Shown: one piece after another, positions 54,672 through 63,677 of the stretch | How positions within the stretch are numbered: the stretch's first letter is position 1 | Layout of the letters: each line of letters opens with the position of its first letter | Assembly: GCF_001997295.1 (NCBI RefSeq) | Contig: NZ_CP019605.1 | Span: forward strand, 2,914,001-2,978,000 | DNA: 64,000 nucleotides | Origin: Tessaracoccus flavus | GTDB taxonomy: Bacteria > Actinomycetota > Actinomycetes > Propionibacteriales > Propionibacteriaceae | Direction: 5' to 3' | Made by a program: the position numbers and the translations under genes | The notes under the pieces: generated by a model | What the model saw: only the letters and a program-made list of their open reading frames with translations | Databases searched by the model: none | What the model was told of the DNA's origin: nothing

Positions 54672-55538
54672 TTACCGCCGGGTGGGCTGATTGAGAAGCG
54701 CCGGCTCGTTGAGCATCTGTTGCAGGATGTGCGATGAGCGCACCAGGTAGAAGCCGTCGGTCACGCGCTCGTCGACCGTGTAGACCACATCGACCCGACG
54801 CCGTGCGACGATCTCGCCGTCGGCGTCGACCACCGGCTCGGGACGGATGGTGCCGATGGAGACGAACACGCCGGCGGTCCCTCGTCGGTAGAGGTGGTGG
54901 AACGGGGCCTCGGCGTTGAGGGAGCCCATGTTCACCAGGTACGCGCTGGCGTAGGTGGGGATGGCGTCCTGCAGCATCTTCGGTAGCCGGTTGACGGAAT
55001 CGAGCGCCCAGACTGTCTGCGCCACCGCGGCGAGCAGCGGTCCGGGGAGTTTGACGAGGCGCGACACCAGGATGTCACTCTCGTTGCGGGTGTGGTTGCG
55101 GGCCCGCTCCAGCGCCGCGTCCACCATCAGGCGCACCTCGTCGACCGTGTCGACGCCGCTGAATGTGATCCGCGCCTGCACCTCGTCGGCCTCGTCGGTC
55201 AGTGCCTTCTTGACGGTGAACGCGAAGGAGATGTCGCGGTGCTCGTAGGTACGGCGCCCCGAAATGAACCGGTTGAGCTCCGGGCGCTGGTGGAACAGAC
55301 GGGCCAGGGCTGCGAGCATCACGTGGAAGAAACGGATGCGCTCCTCTGCCGGGCGGTCCCGGTTCACCTCATCCAGCCAGTCCATCACGACGTCGACCTC
55401 GAGGTGCTGTGGGTAGTAGACGATGGCGTCGAGCCGGGTGGGCATGAGGTGCGGGACCACGCGGCGGGTGGAGGGTAGGTCGTCGATCAGGCGGCCGTCG
55501 CGCCGGCCCCTGAATGCGCGCGCCCCGATGGAGACCAT
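54672..55538 (-). CDS. 2-Oxoacid dehydrogenase acyltransferase-fold protein without lipoyl domain
   Basis: 288 residues from the ATG at 55538, three bases after GGGGAGG. The frame resembles the catalytic (CAT-like) domain of E2 acyltransferases: FFHVMLAALARLFHQRPELN, SFAFTVKKALTDEADEVQAR, and near the C-terminus VDVVYTVDERVTDGFYLVRS, where active E2 enzymes have HHxxxDG. Here the DG is kept but the catalytic His position is Glu. No lipoyl or E1-binding domain is present. Perhaps a catalytically dead or repurposed acyltransferase; function unknown. Confidence 0.65.
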   Translation of the reverse strand: MVSIGARAFRGRRDGRLIDDLPSTRRVVPHLMPTRLDAIVYYPQHLEVDVVMDWLDEVNRDRPAEERIRFFHVMLAALARLFHQRPELNRFISGRRTYEHRDISFAFTVKKALTDEADEVQARITFSGVDTVDEVRLMVDAALERARNHTRNESDILVSRLVKLPGPLLAAVAQTVWALDSVNRLPKMLQDAIPTYASAYLVNMGSLNAEAPFHHLYRRGTAGVFVSIGTIRPEPVVDADGEIVARRRVDVVYTVDERVTDGFYLVRSSHILQQMLNEPALLNQPTRR

Positions 55539-55576
55539 GACCTCCCCTTCCTGACGATCGTCCTCGATCGCCGTGT

Positions 55577-56200
55577 CTAACCTAAGGTCGGCGAGGCCCC
55601 CCGGCGGGAAGATCCGCCGCGAGTCCGCACGGTCGCCACGAAGTAGGCCAGGAGCAGGCCGCCCGCGATGTCGATTGAATAATGCCCCCGCGCCAGGAGA
55701 AGGCCAGCGATCATGACCCCGACCATCGCCCACTCGAACCACCGCAGCCAGGGCCTATCGGCGGGGGCCAGCAGCGCCAGCATGGCTGCCAGGGCCGTGT
55801 GCCCGGAGGGGAACATGCCGAACTGCGGCTGCGGGAAGACGAAGATCCCCTCGCCGTGCGCCGGCGCCAGCGGCGTCAGGACGATGAGGAGGGCCCGGAT
55901 CAGGTACATCACCGCGATCCGCGCACCCACCGCCGGGATCCGCGACGGCGAGGAGCGCAGGGTCACCCAGAGGAACGCTCCGAGGCCTCCCACCAGCGCT
56001 ACGACGGTGAGCCAGCGGGCGCCACGAACGTAGGGGAGCGCCTCGAACAGAAGATCCTCGGGTCTGGGCGCGTCGGCGAAAGATCCCACGATCACCCGGT
56101 TGGCGAGCCACGTGGCGACGACGGCGAGAGCGCCGAGGCCGGCAGCGGTTGCCCAGGCCCCTACGGGAGAGGGAGCGTTGGGAACCAGTGGTTGCTCCAT
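55577..56200 (-). CDS. PAP2-family phosphatase, integral membrane
   Basis: 207 residues from the ATG at 56200 (MEQPLVP; an ATG ten codons earlier is in frame). About six membrane segments. The PAP2 motifs PSGHTA (in FGMFPSGHTALAAMLALLAP) and the C-terminal HYSIDIAGG (His plus Asp) are present, but the first motif (KxxxxxxRP) is not recognisable. Likely a lipid phosphatase or sphingomyelin-synthase-like protein; substrate unknown. Confidence 0.75.
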   Translation of the reverse strand: MEQPLVPNAPSPVGAWATAAGLGALAVVATWLANRVIVGSFADAPRPEDLLFEALPYVRGARWLTVVALVGGLGAFLWVTLRSSPSRIPAVGARIAVMYLIRALLIVLTPLAPAHGEGIFVFPQPQFGMFPSGHTALAAMLALLAPADRPWLRWFEWAMVGVMIAGLLLARGHYSIDIAGGLLLAYFVATVRTRGGSSRRGASPTLG

Positions 56201-56394
56201 GGCCACAGTGTGCACCACCAGGTTCGCCACTGTGCGGCACCCGAACGTCCGTCGTGGTCACGCCATTCGGAACACCTCTGCGCCCCGAGTAAAATGACGG
56301 CCCGGTGTGTCGGGAAGTCTGGTCGACGGCGTTCGTCGACAACCGGCCTGGGGAGTCTGCTCCCCGACGTCCCGCTACTACCGTTGGGAGACCC

Positions 56395-57678
56395 ATGACC
56401 ACCTTTGATACCCGCGAGCCCGGATTCGGGACGCGCCTGCGCGAGTGGGTGCTGCGCGACACCACCGCCGGCATCCTGCTGATCGTCGCGGCCGCGATCG
56501 GCCTCATCTGGGCCAACACCCCCTGGCGGGAGGCCTACACCGCCCTGTCCGAGACCGTTGTCGGGCCTGAATCCCTGCACCTGGATCTCTCGCTGGCCAA
56601 GTGGGCCGCGGATGGGCTTCTGGCGATCTTCTTCTTCACCGTCGGCCTCGAACTCAAGCACGAGTTCGTCGCCGGCTCGCTGCGGTCGCTGCGCCTCGCG
56701 GCTGTCCCGATCCTGGCCGCGGTCGGCGGCATGATCATGCCCGCCATCATTTTCGTCGGGGTGGTGGTCGCGTTCGGCGCCACCGAGGCGCTCCACGGAT
56801 GGGCGATCCCGACCGCCACGGACATCGCGTTCGCCGTGGCTGTGCTGGCTATCTTCGGTAAGGGCCTACCCAAGGCGCTGCGTCTGTTCCTGCTCACGCT
56901 CGCCGTCGTCGACGATCTATTGGCCATCATCATCATCGCCGTCTTCTACACCGCCGCAATTCACGGGCTCTGGCTAGGCGTGTCGCTCGCGGCCGTCGCC
57001 GCCTTCGCGTTCGTGGTGCGCACGCGTCGCGCCCGCTGGTGGATCCTCATCCCCATCGCCCTGGTCGCTTGGGCCGCCATGCACGCCTCCGGCGTTCACG
57101 CGACCATCGCCGGCGTCCTGCTCGGCTTCGTCGTGCCTGCCGTGGCGATCCACGGCGAGCATCACGCTCGTACGCACGACTACGTCGAGAAAGTCGCCCC
57201 GTTCTCCAACGGCATCGCGCTGCCGGTGTTCGCGTTCTTCTCCGCCGGCGTCACCCTCGTCGGCGGAGACGGCCCACTCGCCGTGCTCGGCCAGCCCGTC
57301 GTGCTCGCCATCACCGGTGGGCTGGTGGTCGGCAAGCTCGTCGGCGTGATGGGCACCACCGCGCTCGTCACCCGCCTGACGCCGCTGCGCCTGCCGGACG
57401 CGATCGGTCTGCGCGACCTCATGCCCATCGGGTTCCTCACAGGCATCGGCTTCACCGTTTCGCTCCTCATCGCCGAGCTGTCGTACCCCGCGGGCTCCGA
57501 CCAGTCCGACGGCGCACGGATCGCTGTACTCCTGGGCACGATCATCGCGGCCACCCTCGCCGCCCTGTCGCTTCGCTGGTCGGCCAGCCGTGCGCGAAGC
57601 CGGGACATGAACGAGGACGGTCTGCCCGACGTCGACACCGCGCCGATCACCGGCGACGAGAACTGGGCCGACGACTGA
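56395..57678 (+). CDS. nhaA: Na+/H+ antiporter NhaA
   Basis: 427 residues from the ATG at 56395, seven bases after TTGGGAG; the frame is open earlier but without similarity. The paired aspartates of the ion site are in LTLAVVDDLLAIIIIAVFYT, and TATDIAFAVAVLAIFGKGLP is the helix IV region. Twelve membrane segments fit. The cytoplasmic C-terminal tail is Asp-rich. It exports Na+ for H+. Confidence 0.93.
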   Translation: MTTFDTREPGFGTRLREWVLRDTTAGILLIVAAAIGLIWANTPWREAYTALSETVVGPESLHLDLSLAKWAADGLLAIFFFTVGLELKHEFVAGSLRSLRLAAVPILAAVGGMIMPAIIFVGVVVAFGATEALHGWAIPTATDIAFAVAVLAIFGKGLPKALRLFLLTLAVVDDLLAIIIIAVFYTAAIHGLWLGVSLAAVAAFAFVVRTRRARWWILIPIALVAWAAMHASGVHATIAGVLLGFVVPAVAIHGEHHARTHDYVEKVAPFSNGIALPVFAFFSAGVTLVGGDGPLAVLGQPVVLAITGGLVVGKLVGVMGTTALVTRLTPLRLPDAIGLRDLMPIGFLTGIGFTVSLLIAELSYPAGSDQSDGARIAVLLGTIIAATLAALSLRWSASRARSRDMNEDGLPDVDTAPITGDENWADD

Positions 57679-57685
57679 TCCACAG

Positions 57686-57982
57686 CTAGCCGGTGGCGTC
57701 GAGGCGTGGCGCGGTGGTGGCATCCACGAGAGCCACCACTGCGCTCGCGCACTCGCCGGGGTCCTGCTCCACGAGCACCCCCCGTCCCGACGGTCCAGTG
57801 ATCAGCCACTGTCCGCCTGTCAGTTCGAGCGCGATGTCGCCCCTGGGCGTGGCGATGGTGAGCTCCGGATGCGTGCTCGCGATCCGTACCGTTAGATGGC
57901 GTCGTCGGCGCAGCAGAAGTTCCCGCATGGAGTAGACGGCGATGAGGTCCGCGACGCCGGTGTCTGAGCTGAGTGTCTTCAT
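57686..57982 (-). CDS. Hypothetical protein, 98 residues
   Basis: Start at 57982 (MKTLSSDTGVADLIAVYSMR). The end of the protein has beta-rich ELTIATPRGDIALELTGGQW and GRGVLVEQDPGECASAVVAL. It is basic in the middle (RELLLRRRRHLTVRI). No family recognised. It is convergent with nhaA and divergent from lgt. Confidence 0.5.
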   Translation of the reverse strand: MKTLSSDTGVADLIAVYSMRELLLRRRRHLTVRIASTHPELTIATPRGDIALELTGGQWLITGPSGRGVLVEQDPGECASAVVALVDATTAPRLDATG

Positions 57983-58055
57983 GCAGCAAGGCTCTCGGGG
58001 ACCTCTGACATTTTTCGAACACCTCAGCGGTTGAGTGGTGTGGGAAGCTTTGCGT

Positions 58056-59051
58056 GTGACGCCGCTCGCCATTACGTTTCCTGACATCGACCCGGTCGCG
58101 TTCAGCATTTTCGGCCTGGGTATCCACTGGTACGCGCTGATGTACCTGCTGGCTTTCGCTCTGGCCTACCTGCTGATGCGCCGTCGGCTGAAGCACGAGC
58201 CCTACCGGTCGATCTCGGAGCCGAAGGCGTGGCACAAGGACGACATCGAGGACATCCTCCTCTACGCCATCGCGGGCGTGCTGATCGGCGGGCGTGTCGG
58301 CTACACGCTGTTTTACAAGCCGGGCTACTACCTGTCGAACCCCTTGGAGATCATCACCGGCATCCGTGACGGGGGCATGAGCTTCCACGGCGGGGCCATC
58401 GGCGTCATCCTGGGGCTGGCCGTCTATGCAGCCGTCAGGAAGCGGCCTTTCCTCCAGGTCACCGACTTCCTCGTGCCGGCCGTACCGATCGGGCTCGCGC
58501 TCGGCCGGTTCGGCAACTTCATCAACGGCGAACTCTGGGGCCGAGAGGCCTCGGCGGACCTTCCGTGGGCGTTCATCTTCCCGACCGGCGGCGACGTCCC
58601 ACGTCACCCCTCGCAGCTGTACCAGATGCTGCTCGAAGGACTCCTGCTGTTCGTGCTGCTGTGGTGGTACGCCAGCAAGCCCCGATTCCGCGGACAGGTC
58701 TCGGGCGCGTTCCTCATCGGCTACGGGCTGTTCCGGTTCATCGCGGAGTTCTGGCGCGAGCCCGACGCGCACCTGGGCCTCCTCGGTCTGGGGTTCAGCA
58801 TGGGCCAGTGGTTGTCGCTCCCGATGATCGTCGCGGGCATCGCTCTGTGGTCCTGGGCGCGGGCGCGGGCGGTGAGCGACGTCGAGGCTGTGGACAATAG
58901 GGTGGATAACTCATCCGACCTGGTTGGCGACGACTCCTTCGAACCCGAGCCCGCCCCCGGTGCCGATGCGCTCCCGACGTCGGGAGGTGCCAGCGCGGTC
59001 GGAGACCGGGCGGATCTAGCTGATGACAGGGACGGGCCGGCGAAGAACTGA
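58056..59051 (+). CDS. lgt: Prolipoprotein diacylglyceryl transferase (main copy)
   Basis: 331 residues from a GTG at 58056 (a GTG at 58035 is also in frame). Seven membrane segments. The Lgt signature GLALGRFGNFINGELWG (Arg, Asn, Gly pattern) near 148-164 and the substrate His in GGMSFHGGAIGV near 105 are intact. It attaches diacylglycerol to lipobox cysteines, including those of the two island lipoproteins. An acidic tail of about 60 residues contains a DnaA-box-like sequence. Confidence 0.95.
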   Translation: MTPLAITFPDIDPVAFSIFGLGIHWYALMYLLAFALAYLLMRRRLKHEPYRSISEPKAWHKDDIEDILLYAIAGVLIGGRVGYTLFYKPGYYLSNPLEIITGIRDGGMSFHGGAIGVILGLAVYAAVRKRPFLQVTDFLVPAVPIGLALGRFGNFINGELWGREASADLPWAFIFPTGGDVPRHPSQLYQMLLEGLLLFVLLWWYASKPRFRGQVSGAFLIGYGLFRFIAEFWREPDAHLGLLGLGFSMGQWLSLPMIVAGIALWSWARARAVSDVEAVDNRVDNSSDLVGDDSFEPEPAPGADALPTSGGASAVGDRADLADDRDGPAKN

Positions 59052-59358
59052 CTCGCAGAGTTGTCCACAGCTGTGAAAAGCGACGGGGGACAACTTTTCG
59101 CCACGCCGTCGCAAAAGCGTCTGACAAGCAGGAGAAGACCTGTGTTCGAATTCTCCAAGCCTGTGGACAAGCCGGTGGAAAGTTCTGAGGCGGCTGTCCG
59201 TGAGGCGTCCGCCGTGGTCTTGATCGTCGCTCAGCGGACGGCATCGTGCATCACATCGCTGAGGTGGTGTGCGCGCGGGGCGCCTCCCAAGTGACCTGCG
59301 GTGTTGAGCGATCCCAGAGTCGGCCAAGGAGGGTTGTCCACACCCCAGGTGTGGACAA
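58889..59358. promoter_or_regulatory. Cluster of DnaA boxes downstream of lgt
   Basis: Perfect matches to TTGTCCACA on either strand at 58889-58897, 59061-59069, 59162-59170, 59334-59342 and 59350-59358. The last two form an 11-bp inverted repeat TTGTCCACACC-CCA-GGTGTGGACAA. There is no gene from 59052 to 59682. Five perfect boxes in 470 bp suggest a DnaA-binding (titration or reactivation) locus about 22 kb from oriC. Confidence 0.65.
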
Positions 59359-59377
59359 GTGTGGAGAACCGGGTCCC

Positions 59378-59690
59378 TGAGCGAGTCGTCCGTGATCCCT
59401 GAGCTTGTCGTCCGTGGTCCCTGAGCTTGTCGAAGGGTTGCGCCCGTGGCTGTGGTGGCCGTCCTTGTGGTCGGGGGCGGTGGTGGACGTCGAGGTCGTT
59501 ACCCTTCGACGGACGGGCTGCTCGCTGCGCTCGCTGGCCCTGCTCAGGGAGCGATTCGACGGACGCTCGCTCGTTCCTCGCGAGCTGCTCAGGGACCACC
59601 CTTCGACGGACGGGCTGCTCGCTGCGCTCGCCGGCCCTGCTCAGGGACCGATTCGACGTGAGCGCTCGTCACTGCTCAGGGGTCAACCGA
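59378..59690. repeat. REP-like repeat cluster (copies 2-4)
   Basis: CCCTGAGCTTGTCGAAGGGT-type modules at the left and several ACCCTTCGACGGACGGGCTG / CTGCTCAGGGA modules at the right, arranged as nested inverted and direct repeats. The same modules lie at 36664-36795 and 63675-63890. Short frames inside are by-products. Confidence 0.75.
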
Positions 59691-60060
59691 GGTCCCGAAC
59701 CGCCTTCTGGTATCCCAAGGCAAGATCATCGAGATCCGCGCGGTGGCGGTTGATCCGGCACCGGGTCTCGTCGGCCTCGATGCCTTCGCGCTGCCAGTGC
59801 TTCTTCGCCAACTCGAGGAGATGGGCGGGGAGGGCACCGTCGCGGTTGGTCACCCGCCACCAAGCCACCTCACCGCCGTGTCCGGCCATGATCGAGCCAA
59901 CCCGTCGCGGCGACGTGCCAACCACCGTCGCGATGTCGGAGTACGCGACCACCCGTCCTCTCGGCACCTGTTCGACGGCGCGCAGGACCCGCTCGACAGT
60001 GAGCTCGGCCTCCGTCGGCCCGCTCGGCTGGAGGACCCAGTCGTCGTCGAAAATACTCAC
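59683..60060 (-). CDS. Alkyltransferase-like protein (ATL, MGMT DNA-binding domain)
   Basis: 125 residues from the GTG at 60060, which overlaps the sirtuin stop (GTGA). PRGRVVAYSDIATVVGTSPR is the helix-turn-helix of MGMT-type proteins, followed by VGSIMAGHGGEVAWWRVTNR, where MGMT has PCHRV. The alkyl-accepting Cys is replaced by Trp, the hallmark of ATL proteins that bind O6-alkylguanine and hand it to nucleotide excision repair. The longer frame extending upstream to 61206 overlaps the sirtuin and is not real. Confidence 0.85.
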   Translation of the reverse strand: MSIFDDDWVLQPSGPTEAELTVERVLRAVEQVPRGRVVAYSDIATVVGTSPRRVGSIMAGHGGEVAWWRVTNRDGALPAHLLELAKKHWQREGIEADETRCRINRHRADLDDLALGYQKAVRDLG

Positions 60061-60800
60061 TCCGCCACCCCCAACAACCCGGGGAGCACGTCGTCGAGCT
60101 GGCCGCGAACGACCTGATCTGCGTCCGCGTCGAAGGGCGTTTCGGAGGCGTTGACGATCACCCCGAAGGCGCCGCGCTCCAGCGCGAGGGGGAACAGGGC
60201 CGCAACCGGGTAGACCCCCAGGGTCGTCCCGACCGCGACGATCGCGTCGCAGTCCTCCACAGCGTCCAGCGCCGCCTGCAGCACGTCGGTGTCCAACACC
60301 TCCTCGAACAGGATGACGGTGGCTCGGGTGATACCTCCGCAGTCCGGGCAGCGGGGGTCCTCGTCGCCGCCTTGCACGCGGTCGACCATCTCGCGCATCG
60401 GGCCTGTCTTCCCGCACATCTCGCAGCGCCAGGTGCGCGCCGACCCGTGGACCTCGTGGACGAGTGCGGGGTCGTTGCCGGCCAACTGGTGGAGGCCGTC
60501 GGTGTTCTGCGTGACGATGGCGCGCAGCCTGCCCTGCCGCTCGAGCTCGACGATGGCCCGGTGCGCACGCGTGGGCTCCGCCGCCCACATCGCGGGGTCG
60601 GCGCGACGGCGCCAGGCTGCCTTGCGCACGTCGTCGTCGCGGAGGTACCAGGACAGGGTGGAGACCAGCTCCGCGTACGGGTCGCGGGTCCACAGCCCCT
60701 CGGGACCGCGGAAGTCGGGGATCCCCGCAGCGGTCGACAGGCCGGCGCCGCTCAGGACGACGATGCGGGCGGCGTCGGCGAGGGAGGTGACATCGGCCAT
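60057..60800 (-). CDS. Sir2-family NAD-dependent protein deacylase
   Basis: 247 residues. NAD site GAGLSTAAGIPDFRG (near 19-33), catalytic TQNTDGLHQLAG and the His of HEVHGS, a zinc ribbon CEMC...CPDC, and GTTLGVYP. It removes acyl groups from lysines with NAD. The ATL gene starts on its stop codon, so the two are translated together; a link to DNA repair is inference. Confidence 0.92.
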   Translation of the reverse strand: MADVTSLADAARIVVLSGAGLSTAAGIPDFRGPEGLWTRDPYAELVSTLSWYLRDDDVRKAAWRRRADPAMWAAEPTRAHRAIVELERQGRLRAIVTQNTDGLHQLAGNDPALVHEVHGSARTWRCEMCGKTGPMREMVDRVQGGDEDPRCPDCGGITRATVILFEEVLDTDVLQAALDAVEDCDAIVAVGTTLGVYPVAALFPLALERGAFGVIVNASETPFDADADQVVRGQLDDVLPGLLGVAE

Positions 60801-60904
60801 ACCTCCATCCTGCCTTGGACCCGAAAATCACGCTCGCATTCCGGCCGAAAGCGCTTGCCGGACCCGGTGCCGGAGTTAACGAAAGCTGGCAGTAACCTAA
60901 ATGC

Positions 60905-61195
60905 ATGAATCTGGTCGAGAGGTTCGCGAGCCGTCGTTGCTCGACGGCGAAGGCGCTGGTGGAGCAGTCCACCCGCACGCTCGACGCGCTGCCGATCGGC
61001 GAATCGGCCAGCATCGTGTGCTTCGACGCTGACGACGCGGTATGCCGACGGCTCTTCGACCTCGGCTTCACCCCCGGTGAGGACGTGGTCCGCTTGCGCC
61101 AGGCCCCGCTGGGGGATCCGCTGATGTTCCGCGTGGGCGGCATCGAACTCGTCCTGAGGCGGGCGGAGGCGAAGCGGATTCTGGTGCAGGGATGA
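60905..61195 (+). CDS. feoA: Ferrous iron transport protein FeoA
   Basis: 96 residues. The SH3-like FeoA core is LDALPIGESASIVCFDADDA, then RRLFDLGFTPGEDV and the end AKRILVQG. An N-terminal extension of about 25 residues precedes it. It overlaps feoB by four bases. A half-site CAGTAACCTAA (60890-60900) resembles one arm of an IdeR/DtxR box, but the other arm is poor. Confidence 0.9.
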   Translation: MNLVERFASRRCSTAKALVEQSTRTLDALPIGESASIVCFDADDAVCRRLFDLGFTPGEDVVRLRQAPLGDPLMFRVGGIELVLRRAEAKRILVQG

Positions 61196-63120
61196 CCCAC
61201 CACCACGCGCCCGCGCCCGCCCCGACGCCGGTCGGTGCGCCTCGAATCGCCCTCGTCGGCAGCCCCAACGCGGGCAAGACAACGCTTTTCAACGGCCTGA
61301 CGGGGCTGCGGGCCAAGACGGGCAACTATCCGGGCGTCACGGTCGCGCGGTACGAGGGGGTCGTCGAGACCGACGCGGGGCCCGTCGTCGTCGAGGACCT
61401 CCCGGGTACCTATTCGCTGGACCCGATCAGCCCCGACGAGGAGGTGGTGGCGGCCGTCCTGCAGGAGGCCGACCAGCTCGCCGGGCTGCTCGTCGTCGTC
61501 GACGCCACGAACCTCCGCCGCGGCCTCGGCTTCCTCGCCCAGGTGCAGCAGGCCGGGCTCCCGACGGCCGTGGTCCTCACGTTCGTCGACGAGCTGGTGC
61601 GGCGCGGGGGGCGAGTCGACGCGTCGGCCCTGTCCCGCGCGCTCGGCCTGACGGTGCTCCCGGTCGTGGCGGGCGAACGCCGTGGCGTCGAGGCGTTACG
61701 CGAGTTGATCGTCGATCCCGGCTCGTGGCCGGCCCCTCCGCTGGTGCCCCCGACCGACCCCGAGGAGGTCACGGGGTGGGCGAAGTCCGTCCTCCGCTCG
61801 GCCCACTTCACCGCGCCCGACCCCGATTCGCGCACCGGGCGCCTCGACGGCGTGCTCCTGCACCCGGTGTGGGGAACGCTGATCTTCTTCCTCACCATGT
61901 TCCTGTTCTTCCAGACGATCTTCGTCGTCGCGGCCCCGCTGCAGGGGTGGATCGAGGCGGGCTTCGCCTGGCTGGGTGACCTCGCCCGCGAGTCGATCCC
62001 CGTGCGGTGGCTGGCGAGTCTGGTGGCGGACGCGCTGCTCGCCGGCGTCGGGGGAGTGCTCGTCTTCCTCCCGCAGATCGCCCTGCTCTTCGTCCTCATT
62101 TCGCTGCTTGAAGGGTCGGGCTACCTCTCACGCGCCGCGTATCTGATGGACCGCATCATGGCGACGGCGGGGCTGGAGGGGCGCGCCTTCGTCGCGCTGC
62201 TGAGCTCGATGGCCTGTGCGATCCCGGGGATCATGGCCACCCGCACGCTGCCGTCGGCGCGCGACCGCATAGCGACGATGATGGCCGCGCCGCTCATGAC
62301 GTGCTCGGCCCGGCTGCCGGTGTACGTGCTGCTCATTGGCATGCTGGTGCCGCCGTCGATGGGGTGGGGCCCGGTCAGCGCGCAGGGCGCGATCCTCTTC
62401 GGCCTCTACGTGCTCGGGGCTGCGTCGGCGATGACGTCGGCGTGGTTCTTCAAGCGGGTGATCGGTCGCTCGGCCGCCGGGCTGCCGTTCTACATGGAGA
62501 TGCCGTCCTACCGCTGGCCCAGGCTCCGCACCGTTCTGATCTCAGTGTGGGACGCCTGCCGCGCGTTTCTGCGCAAGGTGACCTCGATCATCCTGCTCGC
62601 GACAATCGTGCTGTGGGCACTGCTCAACCTTCCGCTACGCGGGGAGGCGGAGCTGCAGGCCGCCGGCGTGAATCCGGCCGACGAGGTGGCGGTGGCTGCG
62701 TACGTGCTCGACAACTCTGTCGCGGCTGACGTGGGCCGAGCCGTCGGGCCGGTGTTCGAACCGCTGGGGTTCGACTGGCGGGTCAACGTCGGCGTCATCT
62801 CCTCGCTCGCCGCCCGCGAGGTGTTCGTGTCCACGCTGGGTCAGGTGGCCTCCGCGTCGGATCCCGATAACCCTGGTGACGTGCTGGCGTCGATGACCCA
62901 TCAGGACGGGCCCCGGGCCGGTGAACGGGTCTTCACCCCACCGACGATCGCGGCGTTGCTCGTCTTCTTCGTCTATGCGCTGCAGTGCATGTCCACGCTC
63001 GCCGTCATGCGCCGGGAGACCGGCACCTGGCGCTGGCCGCTCATCGCCTTTGCCTATCTGGGCGTCACCGCGTGGGTGATGGCCTGGATCGCTCAAGCCC
63101 TCGTAGGAGCCCTCGCATGA
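61192..63120 (+). CDS. feoB: Ferrous iron transporter FeoB
   Basis: 642 residues. The GTPase domain has G1 GSPNAGKTTLFNGLTG, G3 EDLPGTYSLDP and a later G4-like region; the membrane part has two Gate-type domains around VALLSSMACAIPGIMATRTL and LAAREVFVSTLGQVA. About ten membrane segments. It imports Fe(II) under low oxygen or low iron. Confidence 0.95.
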   Translation: MTHHHAPAPAPTPVGAPRIALVGSPNAGKTTLFNGLTGLRAKTGNYPGVTVARYEGVVETDAGPVVVEDLPGTYSLDPISPDEEVVAAVLQEADQLAGLLVVVDATNLRRGLGFLAQVQQAGLPTAVVLTFVDELVRRGGRVDASALSRALGLTVLPVVAGERRGVEALRELIVDPGSWPAPPLVPPTDPEEVTGWAKSVLRSAHFTAPDPDSRTGRLDGVLLHPVWGTLIFFLTMFLFFQTIFVVAAPLQGWIEAGFAWLGDLARESIPVRWLASLVADALLAGVGGVLVFLPQIALLFVLISLLEGSGYLSRAAYLMDRIMATAGLEGRAFVALLSSMACAIPGIMATRTLPSARDRIATMMAAPLMTCSARLPVYVLLIGMLVPPSMGWGPVSAQGAILFGLYVLGAASAMTSAWFFKRVIGRSAAGLPFYMEMPSYRWPRLRTVLISVWDACRAFLRKVTSIILLATIVLWALLNLPLRGEAELQAAGVNPADEVAVAAYVLDNSVAADVGRAVGPVFEPLGFDWRVNVGVISSLAAREVFVSTLGQVASASDPDNPGDVLASMTHQDGPRAGERVFTPPTIAALLVFFVYALQCMSTLAVMRRETGTWRWPLIAFAYLGVTAWVMAWIAQALVGALA

Positions 63121-63677
63121 AACGCGCCGTCCATCCGCAGACCATCCCCGGTGAGCATCAGGCGGTGCGCTGGGTGACCGAGACCAACCTCCCCGTCGGT
63201 CGGGTGACGCACGCGCCCGGGACGGTCGGGCCGATGCTCGAGTACGGGGTGCTCACCAAGATGCTGGTCGAGCGCGGGGGAGTGTGGACCTGGCTCGCCG
63301 CGGACCACTCGTGGACGGAGCACGGGCCTCGGATCCGCGACGCCGTCGCCGCGTCCCTCGACCTGGAGGGGTGGGAGATCGAGGAGTCGCCGGAGCTGCT
63401 GGGGCTCATCGCGCGCGAAGTGCTGGAAGGCGAGCTGGCAGGCTACGTCTCTAGCCACGGCGGTCACATCACGGTGAGTACGGCGACGGCGACGACGCTG
63501 GTGCTCGACTTCGGCGGCGCCTGCGAGGACTGCCCGGCGGCGGGTTCGACGCTGCACGACCGCATCGAGAAGACGGTGCGCGAGCGCTATCCGTCGCTCG
63601 TCGAGGTCAAGCGGGTCGGCGGTGAGCACCATTCGCGGGGATGGCTCGGTCTCCCCATCCCCGGCCGCGGTCGCTGA
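63117..63677 (+). CDS. NifU-like C-terminal domain protein in the feo operon
   Basis: 186 residues starting on the ATGA that overlaps the feoB stop. The first half has no clear family, but the C-terminal part reads GHITVSTATATTLVLDFGGA-CEDCPAAGSTLHDRIEK, the NifU C-terminal (Nfu) domain with its CxxC for a shared iron-sulfur cluster. A His-rich end follows. In actinobacteria it takes the place where FeoC often sits and may link imported iron to Fe-S cluster assembly (inference). Confidence 0.7.
   Translation: MKRAVHPQTIPGEHQAVRWVTETNLPVGRVTHAPGTVGPMLEYGVLTKMLVERGGVWTWLAADHSWTEHGPRIRDAVAASLDLEGWEIEESPELLGLIAREVLEGELAGYVSSHGGHITVSTATATTLVLDFGGACEDCPAAGSTLHDRIEKTVRERYPSLVEVKRVGGEHHSRGWLGLPIPGRGR

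Noticed and set aside
60882..60900. IdeR/DtxR iron box before feoA
   Set aside because: One arm (TAACCTAA) fits, but the other matches only three of nine positions, so I did not list it as a site.
60061..61206. Upstream extension of the ATL frame across the sirtuin gene
   Set aside because: That part is the sirtuin read in another frame; the ATL starts at 60060 on the GTGA overlap.
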